A stretch of DNA of 64,000 nucleotides, taken from assembly GCF_000005505.3 (NCBI RefSeq), contig NC_016132.3, forward strand, positions 37,586,914 through 37,650,913. The letters are read 5' to 3'. This document shows, piece by piece, positions 11,136-22,403 of the stretch (its first letter is position 1; each line of letters opens with the position of its first letter). Source of the DNA: Brachypodium distachyon (Eukaryota > Streptophyta > Magnoliopsida > Poales > Poaceae). A program made the position numbers and the translations under genes. The notes beneath the pieces are model-generated. The model worked only from the letters and a program-made list of their open reading frames with translations. It did no database searches and was not told where the DNA came from.

Positions 11136-13391
11136 CTTTTGGCCAACTGTTCGCCAGAAATTTCTCTGCCATGGATACAATCAACACGTCCAACATCGTC
11201 CTCATCGCTAAGAGGACCGATCCCGCTGAGGTTAAGGACTACTGCCCCATTAGCCTCATGCACAGCATTGCCAAGCTCTTCATGAAGGTGTTGGCGTCCC
11301 GTTTGGCCGGAAGGATCGACAACCTCATCTCCGCTTCTCAAAGCGCTTTCATTAAGGGCCGTTGCATCCAGGACAATTTCTTGCTCGTCCAGAATCTCCT
11401 TAAGGATCTGCACAGAAAAAAGAAGCCGGCTATTCTCCTCAAGCTCAATATTGCTAAAGCTTTCGATTCCGTCTCGTGGCCCTATCTCCTCGACATGCTC
11501 AGCGCGAGGGGTTTCAGCCGCTGGTGGACTGATTGGATTTCCCTCCTCTTGTCCACGTCTTCCTCGCGGATCCTTCTGATCGGTATCCTCGGACCGGTGG
11601 TGCGGCATAGGCTTGGACTGCGGCAGGGCAACCCGCTTTCCCCCTTCCTTTTCATCCTTGCCATGGAACCGCTTCAGAGGCTGGTGGAGCTTGCCTCGGA
11701 TGCGGGGGCGATTTCCAGGCTGCCGGGGCATCTGAATCTCCCGCGCACGTCCCTCTACGCTGACGACGTTGCGATCTTCCTCAACCTGATCAAGAGTGAA
11801 GTGGCCGTCGTGCGTGAGATCCTTGAGATTTTTGGCAATGTCTCTGGACTTAAGGTCAATTTCTCTAAGTGCGCCGCCTACCCAATGCGCTGCGATGGGC
11901 TCGACCTGGGTGACATCCTCCAGCCGCTTGGGGTGCCTCTCGGAACCCTGCCATGTCCCTATCTGGGCATGTCTCTGTCCCTTCGGGTGCCGTGTAAGGT
12001 GGAGCCGCAACCGCTCTTGGACCGAATGGGAAAGCGGCTTGTTGCCTGGAAGAGCAGCATGTTCTCCTCTGCTGGACGCTTGGTTCTCCTGCGATGGGTC
12101 CTTTCTGCCATGCCGGTGTATGCAATGACTGCCCAACATCTCCCGGCATGGTTCATCAAGGATTGCTACCGGATTCGACGAGGCTGGCTCTAGGCGGCGA
12201 AGGAGGCGGCCTCTGGCAGGCACTCCAAAGTGGCCTGGCGATCGGTCTGCCGGCCGAGGTGCCTTGGTGGTCTGGGGGTGCTTGACCTCGCGCTGTTCAG
12301 CCGGGCCCTGCGCCTGCGGTGGCTGTGGCATGAGCACGTCTCCCGGGACAAGCCCTGGATCGGCCTCCTGATGACGTGCACTGACGTTGATCGGGATCTT
12401 TTCGTTGTGGCCACGAGCGTGACCCTGGCGGACGGGACGATCGCCTCTTTCTAGGACGATAGCTGGCTTGGCGTCGCGTCTAGGCTGGCTATGCTGGCCC
12501 TCTTCCGGCTCTGTGTGTGGAAGAACCGTTCTGTTGCGGAGGCCATCCGCGGCGACAGATGGCTTCTGGATTTGCGGGGCAAGGTCTCGGCGGCAAACCT
12601 GGACGAGTTTGTCGCGTTGTGGAGCAGGGTTCAGCAGGTCACGTTGTCCAATGGGCGCGATCAGTTCGTCTGGCGGCTCTCCACCACTGGTTGTTACTCC
12701 TCGTCCTCGGCCTACAGGATCCAATTTCTTGGTGCCACCTCGACGGATATGGTGCCTTCCGTCTGGAAGATCAAGGCCACGTCGAAGAGCAAATTCTTCC
12801 TTTGGCTCCCCGCGAAGGGCCGTATCCTCACCACGGACGTGCTCCTGCGGCGTGGCTGGCCAAATTCTTACTTTTGCCAGCTGTGCAGACGGAACCTGGA
12901 GACGTGCGCCCACCTCTGCTTCGAGTGCCCCCGGGCGGCCCTGGTTTGGCACATGATCGGCGAGCGTTTTTGTCTGCTGAGTCTCTGCCCGACCAACTAG
13001 ACGAGCTGCTGCTCCCCGTTCGAGTGTTTCAAGGGCCTCTCCTGCTGCCCGCCGGCTGATAGGAAGAGAGCCCAAACGATTGCCTTGACCACCGTCTGGG
13101 AACTATGGCTAGAACGAAATCGACGAATCTTCTGGGAGAACGAGCTCTCCCCAAACCAGCTTGTCCACCGCATCCAGGAGGCGATGGCGATGTGGACTCT
13201 GGCCTTCGGTAGCATCCAGATGCCGAGAGAGTAGGATCTTTGTTCCCTCGGCTAGTTTGTAGCCGTTTTTCCTTTGTTTTCCTTTACTTTCTTGCTTCTT
13301 CCTGTTCTTGCTCTCCTCGAGCGCCGGTACGGTTTGTTCCTTCTTCAATGAAAACGGCAACTCCGTCTGCCGGGTTTTCGAATTTTTTTTT
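11136..13391 (+). mobile_element. 5'-truncated LINE (L1-type) inserted upstream of UFL1
   Basis: The insert is bounded by a long direct repeat: 11109-11135 on the left and 13392-13422 on the right share ACCTCGTTTCACATG and TTGGACATTATG, differing by an extra CATG on the right. It contains the reverse transcriptase and C-terminal part of a LINE ORF2, a 3' UTR of about 150 bp, and a tail of nine T residues instead of the usual A tail. The 5' part, including ORF1 and the endonuclease, is missing, as is common after incomplete target-primed reverse transcription. Confidence 0.8.
11171..13234 (+). pseudogene. LINE ORF2 fragment: reverse transcriptase and C-terminal zinc-binding region
   Basis: Reverse transcriptase motifs are recognisable in order: YCPISLMHSIAKLFMKVLA, SAFIKGRCIQDNFLLVQ, a motif A written LNIAKAFDSV, a GLRQGNPLSPFLF segment, and motif C YADD near 11757. 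In active relatives motif A normally has aspartate (LDI) and the GLRQG segment is followed by D, so a catalytic residue appears lost. The frame stops near 12193. It then continues in other frames through CLGGLGVLDL, a stop near 12452, and a zf-RVT region (KFFLWLPAKGRILTTDVL, CQLCRRNLETCAHLCFECP). It ends with a WLERNRRIFW segment and a stop at 13234. Several frameshifts and stops make it non-functional. Confidence 0.85.
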
Positions 13392-13782
13392 ACCTCGTTT
13401 CACATGCATGTTGGACATTATGTGATTTAGTTTCTCAAAATCCATGAGTACAATGGAATGTTGGCCTGAAATTTCATGCCATTTTGGATGCGTATTACGT
13501 AGACGTTGCGAAATTAGTTCAGGCTTTTTCCTGAATTTTTTTGAATGATGAACGGGGGGGCCTAGTATTTTATGCTTTCACAGAAGGGACACGCCTTTAT
13601 TGTGGGAAGGCACGAGCCAGCAGTAGGCCCCGCTTGTCAGTGAGCAGTCAGCACTCTTCGTTTTCTCCCCCTCTCTAGACTACCCCATCGACGGCTCGAT
13701 CTCGGCGAACCGCCTCCCCCGTTTCCGGCGACATCGGACCGCATCGCGCCGCCGCGAGGGTTTACAGGGAAGAAAGTGAGTG
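13392..13782 (+). promoter_or_regulatory. Presumed UFL1 promoter and 5' UTR
   Basis: About 390 bp separate the LINE from the UFL1 ATG. The last 120 bp are CT-rich, typical of a grass 5' UTR (TTTTCTCCCCCTCTCTAG near 13660). No clear TATA box is visible. Confidence 0.4.
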
Positions 13783-16700
13783 ATGGACGCGGAGCTCCTG
13801 GAGCTGCAGCGGCAGCTGGAGGCGGCGCAGAGCGCGCGGTCGAGCGTGCGGCTGTCGGAGCGGAACGTGGTGGAGCTGGTGCAGAAGCTGCAGGAGCGCG
13901 GCCTCATCGACTTCGAGCTCCTCCACACCGTATCCGGCAAGGAGTACATCACATCCGTAAGTCCGCCACTCCGCCCTGTCCGCGCACACACACGCCCGCA
14001 GCTACTACTCCCCAATCCCCATCAGTACCCTCGCGGTCTCCCCGGAGGCCGGAACCAGATTCGTCTCTGCGCACCGGGGGGATCGAATGAAGTAGCATGT
14101 AGTATCCTGGAGCGTAGATGACGCATCCTGGACTTGGGTATTAGCGGTTTGGATTATGACTCGGCGTTGAAATTATCTGTGCTATCAAAGCTAAACCCTG
14201 AACTGCCATCTCTGTTCATGTCCTTCCCGTGGTTACTGAGAACATAGTTACGACTTTTTTATGATGTTTTAAATTCAGCGAATTCCTGGGGAAAAAAATG
14301 ATCTAACGCCATAGTTCTTAGTGGTGTGGTTTAGATTCAACGGCACATCTGTTTCCAGCTTCTCTTGCAAAATTATAGAGTGGCTCTGGTGTCCAGAGAG
14401 CAAATTGTCTGCTCCAGCAATCTCCTATGTATACAAGCAGACATGTTAGAAAATTTGATCTAATTGCGCTTTCCAATGTCCCTGGCTTTGTATAGTATTT
14501 TGGTGGAATCTTATCTACAAGTTGCTTTGGTATATAGATATACATTGTCGTAGTAATACATATTTGTCGTAGTTATGCTTAACGCACTGTCCCAACCAAG
14601 AATGTGCAGCTTTTAGCTGATCCGTAATCCATGGTCATCTATGCGTTGCAGGACCATTTGAAGCATGAGATTAAGATGGAGATCAAGAACCGAGGTCGGG
14701 CATCACTAGTTGATTTATCAGACATCCTGGGGGTGGATCTTTACCATATTGAGAGGCAGGCTCAAAAGGTTGTCACGGAGGATCCTGCCCTGATGTTAAT
14801 CAATGGAGAGATCATGTCACAGTCTTACTGGGACACTGTGACAGAAGAGATAAATGAGAAGTTGCAAGACCGCAGCCAGATTGCCTTGGCTGAGATTGCA
14901 GCACAGTTACATATTGGATCGGAGTTGGTCATCAATATCCTTGAGCCTCGGCTTGGAACTATTGTATGTCTGCTATCTAACACTTGGGATGGTCTTTCTC
15001 TTAGCGTATTTTATTTAACCAAAATGGTACTAATATTATAAATGCTTCCAGGTGAAAGGAAGGCTAGAAGGTGGCCAGCTATACACTCCAGCATATGTCT
15101 CACGAATTACTGCCATGGTCCGTGGCGCGGCAAGGGGTATAACAGTTCCGACAAACTTGTCATCTGTCTGGAACTCCTTGCAGCAACAGCTCCAAGAAAT
15201 GCACGGTGCTAATGGAGTCTCGGTGGAAGGTTCATTCTTCCAGTCCATTTTTGTTAGCTTGCTAAAAGAAGGTGCTGTACTTGGGTCTGTCCGTGCGGGA
15301 GTACACTGGACACCAGCTGTAAGATCCACATTTGATTTCATATTCTATACCTAATTCTTAAACTATATTTAATGGCGTGTTAATCTTTTCTTTGTTAGGT
15401 TTTTGCACATGCTCAGAAGGAAAGTGTTGATGCGTTTTTTTCACAGGTCGAGGCACCTCTGTTTAGTTCCTACAATTTTATGACATATTAGAAGCAAAGA
15501 TTTTGAGCTAGTAGCACGAGTAGGCTTCACTGAACTACATGTGTGTATACTTACACAAGATCTCAACTTCTACATGTGCACCTTTGCATGACTTACTGAT
15601 CTAATTCTTCCACACATGCGTTTCACAGTTTTTACTCCCATATCTTGTTGCATCATAATAAATCTCTTCATCTGGTATTTACCATGATAGTTGTTGTGTT
15701 CTGATCACATACTCTGAGTTATTCTTATGCCTTATCTCCTTTCATTTGTTGACTTCTCCATTTTATGTGCAGAACTCTTATATTGGGTACGAAGTGCTTC
15801 AGAAACTTGCAATTCCTCAACCTAAACAGTACTTGGAGGTACTTGAGCTGTAAATATTCCTTTACAAATCAAATTTATATTGACTATCGTTTTATCTTCC
15901 TATTTATCTAAAGGAAAACTTTTATCTTCAACAGGCCAGATATCCAGATGGCATTGCACTGGAGGCTGTTTTTATTCGTCCATCTGTTGTCGATATGCTA
16001 GATGCTGCTGTGGGTGACGCAATCGAGAATGGGCACTGGTATTGTTAAATTTTATGTCTCCTCAAAGGTTAATTGTGATTTGCCATTGTTATCTACTATG
16101 ATAACTTAGCATGCATCCCCAAAATGGGCCTCCGAGTTCTCTTTGATAGTCCCTGTGCACATGGTGTTCTCTAACTAATTAAATGAGCCAAAGATGGTGT
16201 AGGTTAGGCGGGTGGCATTCTATCTCATTCCTATTAAGTTAGGACGGAAGGAATTAGAGATAAAGTTAGAACAAAAGCAATTGGGTTGGTTATGTTTTTA
16301 CCTTTACCTGTAACCCTTCTATACAAGGATATGTAGTTATTGTTAAACAGGTTCGGGCTTACTCAATGCTGAGTGTTTTGAAGAACCCGAATATGTGCCT
16401 CTTGTGAACAGAGTTGCGCCCACTCTCCTGGACCTGTTCTCACAGGTCCACACAGTGCTGACTTAATTTTGCTTTGGTCCACCCCCACCATTCTGTCAAT
16501 ACAACACTGTCATTCCTCTCTTTCTCTCGTTCTCCCTGCTCCCCTTTTTCGCTGAGCTATAGCGGTTCCTGGCTGATGGGGTCTGAGGCCTCGCTTACCT
16601 GTCTCACACGATCACACATCGCGTCTGGTTACTGGACAGCATGTGACAGGTTTTATGTGTTATGAGCTATGTTAAAGTATAGGAGCAGGGAAATGAATTA

Positions 16701-19700
16701 CTTTGTACTATTAGTTGCACTGGAGTAGCTGAGATTTCACAGGGTGTCTCAACATTTTGTGTAGCAGCAATACATTATTTGCAGATTTTTCCTAATGGAG
16801 TTAGCAATCAGTTTTGCTTCCATGCCTAGTACATTCCGTTCCTACAAGATATCCTTTATTTTTTCAGGATTGATTCTCTTTCAGTCCTTCCATCGTATAT
16901 CAGTGGACCTGATGCAACCAAGATATTGTCTCTTTGTCCATCCTTGCAGAAGGCAGTCAAGGTTAGTATATTTAAAGTAGTTGAAATTGGTATCTTTCGT
17001 GATGACCACTCATAAAAGACTTTGCAGTCTTCTAAAGCAGTGCTATTTGGAGAATCATGTGTCTTCAGTAATGTGTTTATCAAGGTGAATTCTCAGAGCC
17101 TCCTTCTTTTACTTGTGATAATCTTTCCTGCACTTGTCCACACTACTAATATCCCATTATATCTTCTAAATGAGTGCAATGTGTCTGTTCTTCAAACTAT
17201 TTTAGGGTATTTTTGACCGACTTGAGAAAGAGATCGACTCATTTGGTATTAAACATAGTTCTGTTCAAGGAACTTCCATGAATGTGAATCCGAGTAGCGA
17301 GCATAGGTCAGGATCTGTCCAGTACACGGACACAAAAGATATTGGTGATAATGACACAAGCAATACCGGTGTTTCATCAGAGAGAGGGACAAAGAAGAAA
17401 AGAGGGAAAGCTGCAGGGTCTGCCAAAGGTGGACCACTTGAAAAGGATGATGACAGTGAAGAAATCATCCCTGTTAAGGGCAAAAAAGCTCATAGGAAAA
17501 ACAAGGATGCAGGTTCCTCAGGAGATGCAAAACGTGGCGGTAAAAAAGCATCAGAGAAATCAAAAGACGAGAATACAAATATCTTTCCTGATGAATTGAT
17601 AGAGCAAAAGGTTTTGGCTGCTGCTCCAGAGTTAGAAGAGGTGGCAGGTCAGGAAATTAAATCAAGATTGACATCATTGTTTCTGTTGAGTTGAAATTGT
17701 ACTTCTACAAATTTCTGAACTTTTTAATCAACATTAGGCTCAGACGACTTGAATGACCCAATTAAATTATTGTCCTCTCACCTGAGGCCAATGCTTATTG
17801 ATTCATGGATGAAGAAAAGGAACACCATGCTGTCAGAAAATGCTGAAAGGAGGCGAAGTGTGCTTGATAATATGCAAAAGCAGCTAGATGAGGTAATCTG
17901 CTTTTGCAACCCATTTACATTTTGATTTCTTTATGTACTATAGATGCTATTTTTAAGTTTCCTGGATAGCTGTCTTGGAACTGTTGGTTATTTTTACTCT
18001 AATTTGTAAACTGTTTTTCTGTATTTGTTATTCCCTGTCATTGTCAGGCTGTCCTGGATATGCAACTGTATGAAAAAGCTCTTGATGTGTTTGAGGATGA
18101 TCCTGCTACCTCTGTAAGCTGTTCTAGGAACATCCTCACAAGATCGCTTGCTACTCAATAGGTTCACATGTTACTTATTGTCCCTTTCTTTGCCTGTTTT
18201 CTGCTTTCCAGGGCATATTACACAAGCATCTTCTAAGAACTATGGGTACTCCAATAGTTGACAAGATTTTGCTTACACTGGTAACTTCTATAAGCTTACT
18301 CCAATAGTTGTCTGCAAGTTTGTAATTCATAAACTGTTTCTTTGCTGTATCCGTTTAATTTTATACTCGCAACAGAACCCTTCAAATAACATGCAAATCT
18401 GACTGTTTTACTTGTCTACTTTTTGTGATCCTTGTTGTCTGATGAACTAAGAAACTGTGACTAGCTTTTAGCTCCTAGTTCAAATTTGAATCATTTACAA
18501 GTTCTTGCAAGCTACTTCTCTGACTAGTGCATGTACTTTGCCTAAACTATTGATAGGATAAGGACAACAAATTGAAGAATGGGGTGGAGCTTGAAGACAA
18601 TGAAGAACAGCATGTTCCACTGAGCACTGCGGACCGTACTTTTCTGGTATAAATAACTTACTACCTCCGTTCTATAATTCTTGTCACAAATTTGCCCAAA
18701 AATGGATGTATCTATTTCTAAAAAGTGTCTAGATACATGTAATATTTCGACAAGAATTGTGGAATGGAGGGAGTATTTTCCATTCTTCCATGTATTATGT
18801 AATATTTTCCTTCTTCAATCCTGAATGAAAATTTCATTTGGTTTACCCTAAACCCTAAACCCCGTACAAAAGACCCAAAGTGGTCGGACCCTTCCCCGGA
18901 CCCTGCGCAAGCGGGAGCTACATGCACCGGGCTGCCCTTTTTAACTTTACGGGCTTGCTCTCTGTTGTAAATGCAAATTTTTTTTTTCTTCAGGCAAAGG
19001 ATCTTCCTGGGTCATTGTCACCGAAGGCTCAAGCTTTAGTCGAAGCATTGGATGGAAAGGTTTGTTAACAAATAATATTTGATGCATGAATTGAAGATTT
19101 TAAGTTCTTAATTCTGTAATTATCTTCTTCTAAACACTAAACATAGTGTAACAGCTCAAATTCTGTTAACATGCTAGCACCTCACAGCTAACAATTTTAT
19201 ATACTGGACAGAACAAGTCACAGACAACCAAGTGATGAAATTGCTACGTCTTCGAGATATTAACTTGAAATATAACTGGAATTTGTAGCTCTTGCTAACC
19301 TTTTTCTTCTACTCACAACAGCGATTTGATTCATTTATGCACACACTAAGAGATATAACAGAGGAAAGGTAACATTCTGTATTTGTACTTGCCTTCACAT
19401 TGGCTGGATTATTTAAGTGCTTACTCTTTTTTTCAGTGGCTTATTATTTAAGAAGCTTGATAAAAGATTAGAGCGGTCAATGCTGCATGCGTACCGCAAG
19501 GTATGTTCTTGGCTATCTTGAGGGTATCATAGGGTCTGGAAAACTGGAGAGAGTTGACTTTCTTGAGCCTGCCCGGACAGTTTTTTTTTAAAATGTCCCG
19601 TTTAGGCCCTAAATATGTGTAAATTAGCCCCTTTTGATCCCCCGTCAGGGATCTCCCCAAACATCAAATCATGTGTTTTTAAATTCAAAACATAGCAAAC

Positions 19701-21860
19701 ATCCCTGATAACTGGAACCATTCTGGTAGTTTTTTTTTTCAGAATCCTGGTATTTTGGCAGTATGATCTCTGTTTCCGCGACAAAATGTTGTTCCTTGCA
19801 TTTTAAGTATCAAAATAGTGCAAGTACAGAATAACAGAATCCAAGTCAAAATCACTATAATAACATGAAATTACCTAGATTGCTAGACTTGATAGGCACC
19901 CTTTTGTTTGAACTACTAGATTGGTAGTGGGTTATCGTAAGTGTGAAGACAATGATGTTCGGTGATGTACTGAATAAACAGTTCATTGTTTTCGTGACAT
20001 GTTAACTCTCTTTATGGCTGAATTCCGTTGCTAAGTATTGATCACCTCAATTTCTTGTATGAACTGAAGGATTTGACAGAGCAAGTTTCTTCAGAGAGTG
20101 ATCCAGTTTCCTTCCTCCCAAAAGTTGTTGCTCTCCTTTTCCTTCAGGTTTGTTTGATTGCGTGTTTCCTGAAAAACACCTATTTTTGTTATAATATTTA
20201 TTGATGGGTAAACCTGAGAAACATCTTTTTTTTTGTAGGCATACAACAAGGCCCTTCAGGCTCCTGGAAGGGCTGTTGGTGCTGTTATTACATTACTAAA
20301 GGTAATTATTCATTTTCGTTTGTTTGAAGATATACTTCAATGCAGTTTTAGAACCTGTTATTTGTAGCAACAGTGACTCCTAATTGGGCATAGAACCTTG
20401 ATTTATTTGTCTTATATGCTGGTTGTCAGAAGAATATTTTCCATGATTTCATGTTCCCTGATATATGTTTCTCCATGTTACTTATCAGTCCTTTTATAAG
20501 AATAGAGTCCTTAATTGATTTTGCTTTATTTCCCTTTGAAACAACAACAGCTAGTCTGGTAAGATCTGTTTGTCTAGTATGTTCTCAACTTGGACAAATG
20601 AGATCATGAATTACCATAGAATGGTTGCTTCCTTGCTTGGCAAAACTTATGAGAGCGCACATAGGCATATGCAGTCCTCACTGTGGGCTTGGGCATACTT
20701 CTGCCCATTGTCTCCCCTTCAGCGGCCAAAATCTGGCTGATTTGAAGTATTCTTTTAGCCTTTTTTTTTTTTCAGTTTGTAGTTTGAAGTGTATATTTCA
20801 TTGGTATGGAGTCATCACTGATCACTGATTCATAATCTGTGGAAATGGCATATCAGATATTTTAAAACCCTGTACGAATTAGTAGCTCTATGGCACCACC
20901 AGCACTTCCAGAAACCAGCAGTAACCAACAAATTCCTGGCGGTTTTTGGAACCTTGTTCTGTGTATTCTGGCTATAACATCTTAGGTTTTTAGTTTTAAG
21001 TTGACTAATATTTCTAAGATTAAGAACTACTCGCTCTGATCCTAAATTCTTGACTCAAATTTGCCCAAATATGGATGTACTCCCTCCGACCGGTATTACT
21101 TGTCTCAAATTTGCCCAAATACGGATGTATCTATGTGTAAAAAGCGTCTAGATACATGTAATATTTTGACAAGTAATTCCGGCCGGAGGGAGTATCTATT
21201 CTTAGAAAGCATCTAGATACATTTAATATTTCGACAACAATTTAGGATCAGAGGGGAGTAGGATGTTTTGACCTGTCAATGTGATGTTGTCGTATTTCCA
21301 TATTCAGATTTTTTGTTATGTATCTGTGTGATATTACAAATCCTCCTCCATTTTGCAGGACAAACTACCAGCTTCAACCTTTAAGGTTTTGACTGATTAC
21401 CACAGCACTACCGTGAAACTTCTTGCGCTGCAAGCTGCTGCTACTGGTGATGTAAGTCCACTTCAGTAATTCGGAAATTCAACGCCTATCGTTATTCATG
21501 TGTACATTGTAAAAGGATTGGTTATCCTTCTACAACCTTTATCTGGTTTCTTCCCTGAACTCATTTATACATTTCCTGTAAATTTATATTCCGAGCTCTC
21601 CCCATCTATCAAGTTTACATAGCTATTCATCCATCATACACGAGCATTTTTTTGCTGTTACTGATTGTCTACCATACAGCACAAAAAAGCCATGAACTAG
21701 TGTGTGTTCTGTGCTCATCTGCGCTATCGTGCATTGTTGTGTCTTTGCCCTGCAGGAACAAGATTGCACATCGGATCGAATGCTGGAGAAGAAGGAAGAT
21801 CTCGTGGAGAGGCTGATGCCAGAAATGAAATCCCTGGCCCTTGGGACAAGTAAAGAGTGA
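13783..21860 (+). CDS. UFL1: E3 UFM1-protein ligase 1 (UFL1), 20 exons
   Basis: This is the scaffold-type E3 that helps transfer the ubiquitin-like modifier UFM1 to targets. In animals it works at the ER with DDRGK1 and CDK5RAP3, and ribosomal protein uL24/RPL26 is the best known substrate. Exons read: 13783-13956, 14652-14963, 15052-15318, 15399-15446, 15773-15838, 15935-16038, 16868-16961, 17028-17084, 17206-17647, 17738-17892, 18048-18113, 18212-18280, 18557-18646, 18994-19059, 19322-19368, 19437-19500, 20070-20147, 20239-20301, 21359-21451, 21756-21860. Every intron is GT-AG and phases join without a stop, giving 819 residues, close to the family length of about 800. The N-terminus (LLELQRQLEAAQ, LVQKLQERGLIDF) and winged-helix region (DILGVDLYHIERQAQKV) are typical UFL1. 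A lysine-rich linker lies at about 435-500, and a helical C-terminal half follows (SDDLNDPIKLLSSHLRPML). A GTG three bases upstream is not used; ATG 13783 is the start. Confidence 0.93.
18661..18773. mobile_element. Stowaway MITE in UFL1 intron 13
   Basis: The ends are CTACCTCCGTTCTATAATTC and the complement of CTCCCTCCATTC, flanked by TA on both sides. It is 113 bp, like the other full-length copies here. Confidence 0.85.
18846..18862. repeat. Short interstitial telomere-type repeat
   Basis: Two and a half copies of CCCTAAA directly abut the truncated end of the SINE fragment. Confidence 0.6.
18864..18942 (-). mobile_element. Au SINE, 5' fragment, antisense in UFL1 intron 13
   Basis: Read on the minus strand, the block starts AAAAAGGGCAGCCCGGTGCA, continues with a GTAGCTCCCGCTTGCGCAGG segment and a GGGTCCGACCACTTTGGGTC segment, then stops. 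This order is the 5' half of the Au SINE, a tRNA-derived retroposon known across flowering plants. The 3' half is missing and is replaced by telomere-type repeats. Recognition is from memory of the family and was not aligned. Confidence 0.75.
21030..21258. mobile_element. Stowaway MITE carrying a second Stowaway, UFL1 intron 18
   Basis: The outer ends are CTCGCTCTGATCCTAAATTC and the complement of CTCCCCTCTGATCCTAAATT, flanked by TA (21028-21029 and 21259-21260). Its interior is interrupted at GGATGTA by another Stowaway. Without the insert it is about 114 bp. Confidence 0.85.
21080..21192. mobile_element. Inner Stowaway MITE nested in another
   Basis: The ends CTCCCTCCGACCGGTATTAC and its complement are flanked by TA (21078-21079 and 21193-21194) inside the outer element. 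The two share their internal consensus (TTGCCCAAATACGGATGTA). Confidence 0.88.
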
Positions 21861-22403
21861 GCAGCAATCCTTGTGTGCATGGTGGTGTGCCATGTCCATG
21901 TGAATACACAGTCTGACCTCAACATTAGAGCTTGGGACGCAAGTGTGGAGGGTTGATTTGAGCATACCCGTACGGGAGCTTCGTTGGCTATGCGGTTGCG
22001 ATTAGAGCTCATGTCGCTCTCTGGTATTACAGTTTCTCCCTCCGGGAAGAAAAAGGAAAACGAATTGGAGAATAGTTGATATTTCTTAAGGAAAGAATCC
22101 AAGTCTAGGTTAGATACATCGTGTACATTCCAGGGATTCATGTGACAGCAGAATCTCCTTGTCATGTACTGGCATGCATTAGGATATTGTCCGTGATAAT
22201 CTCCAATTGGCATGCATTATATTACTGAATTGAGATGTTTCATTCAGAGGCCAGGAGAGTTTCTCTCCCGTTGCCGAAAAGTTGCAAAAAAATCAATGCA
22301 GTTGTTTCTCATGGGAATCCAATAGTGTTCTACAGATTACAGATCTTCACAAGAAGGCCGGGAGATCCATTGTACAAGGGTAGAATCCTTTTCTTCAGAT
22401 CAT
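21861..22403. other. Convergent 3' region between UFL1 and the MRS2-like gene
   Basis: 543 bp separate the stop codons of UFL1 (+) and the MRS2-like gene (-). It should hold both 3' UTRs. No further gene or repeat is visible and no classical AATAAA signal was spotted. Confidence 0.5.

Noticed and set aside
11117..13075. 652-codon open frame on the minus strand
   Set aside because: It is antisense to the LINE reverse transcriptase, which has recognisable motifs on the plus strand. The minus frame has biased low-complexity composition and no domain.
21623..22213. 196-codon minus-strand frame across the UFL1 last exon
   Set aside because: It overlaps coding exon 20 of UFL1 antisense and has no recognisable domain.
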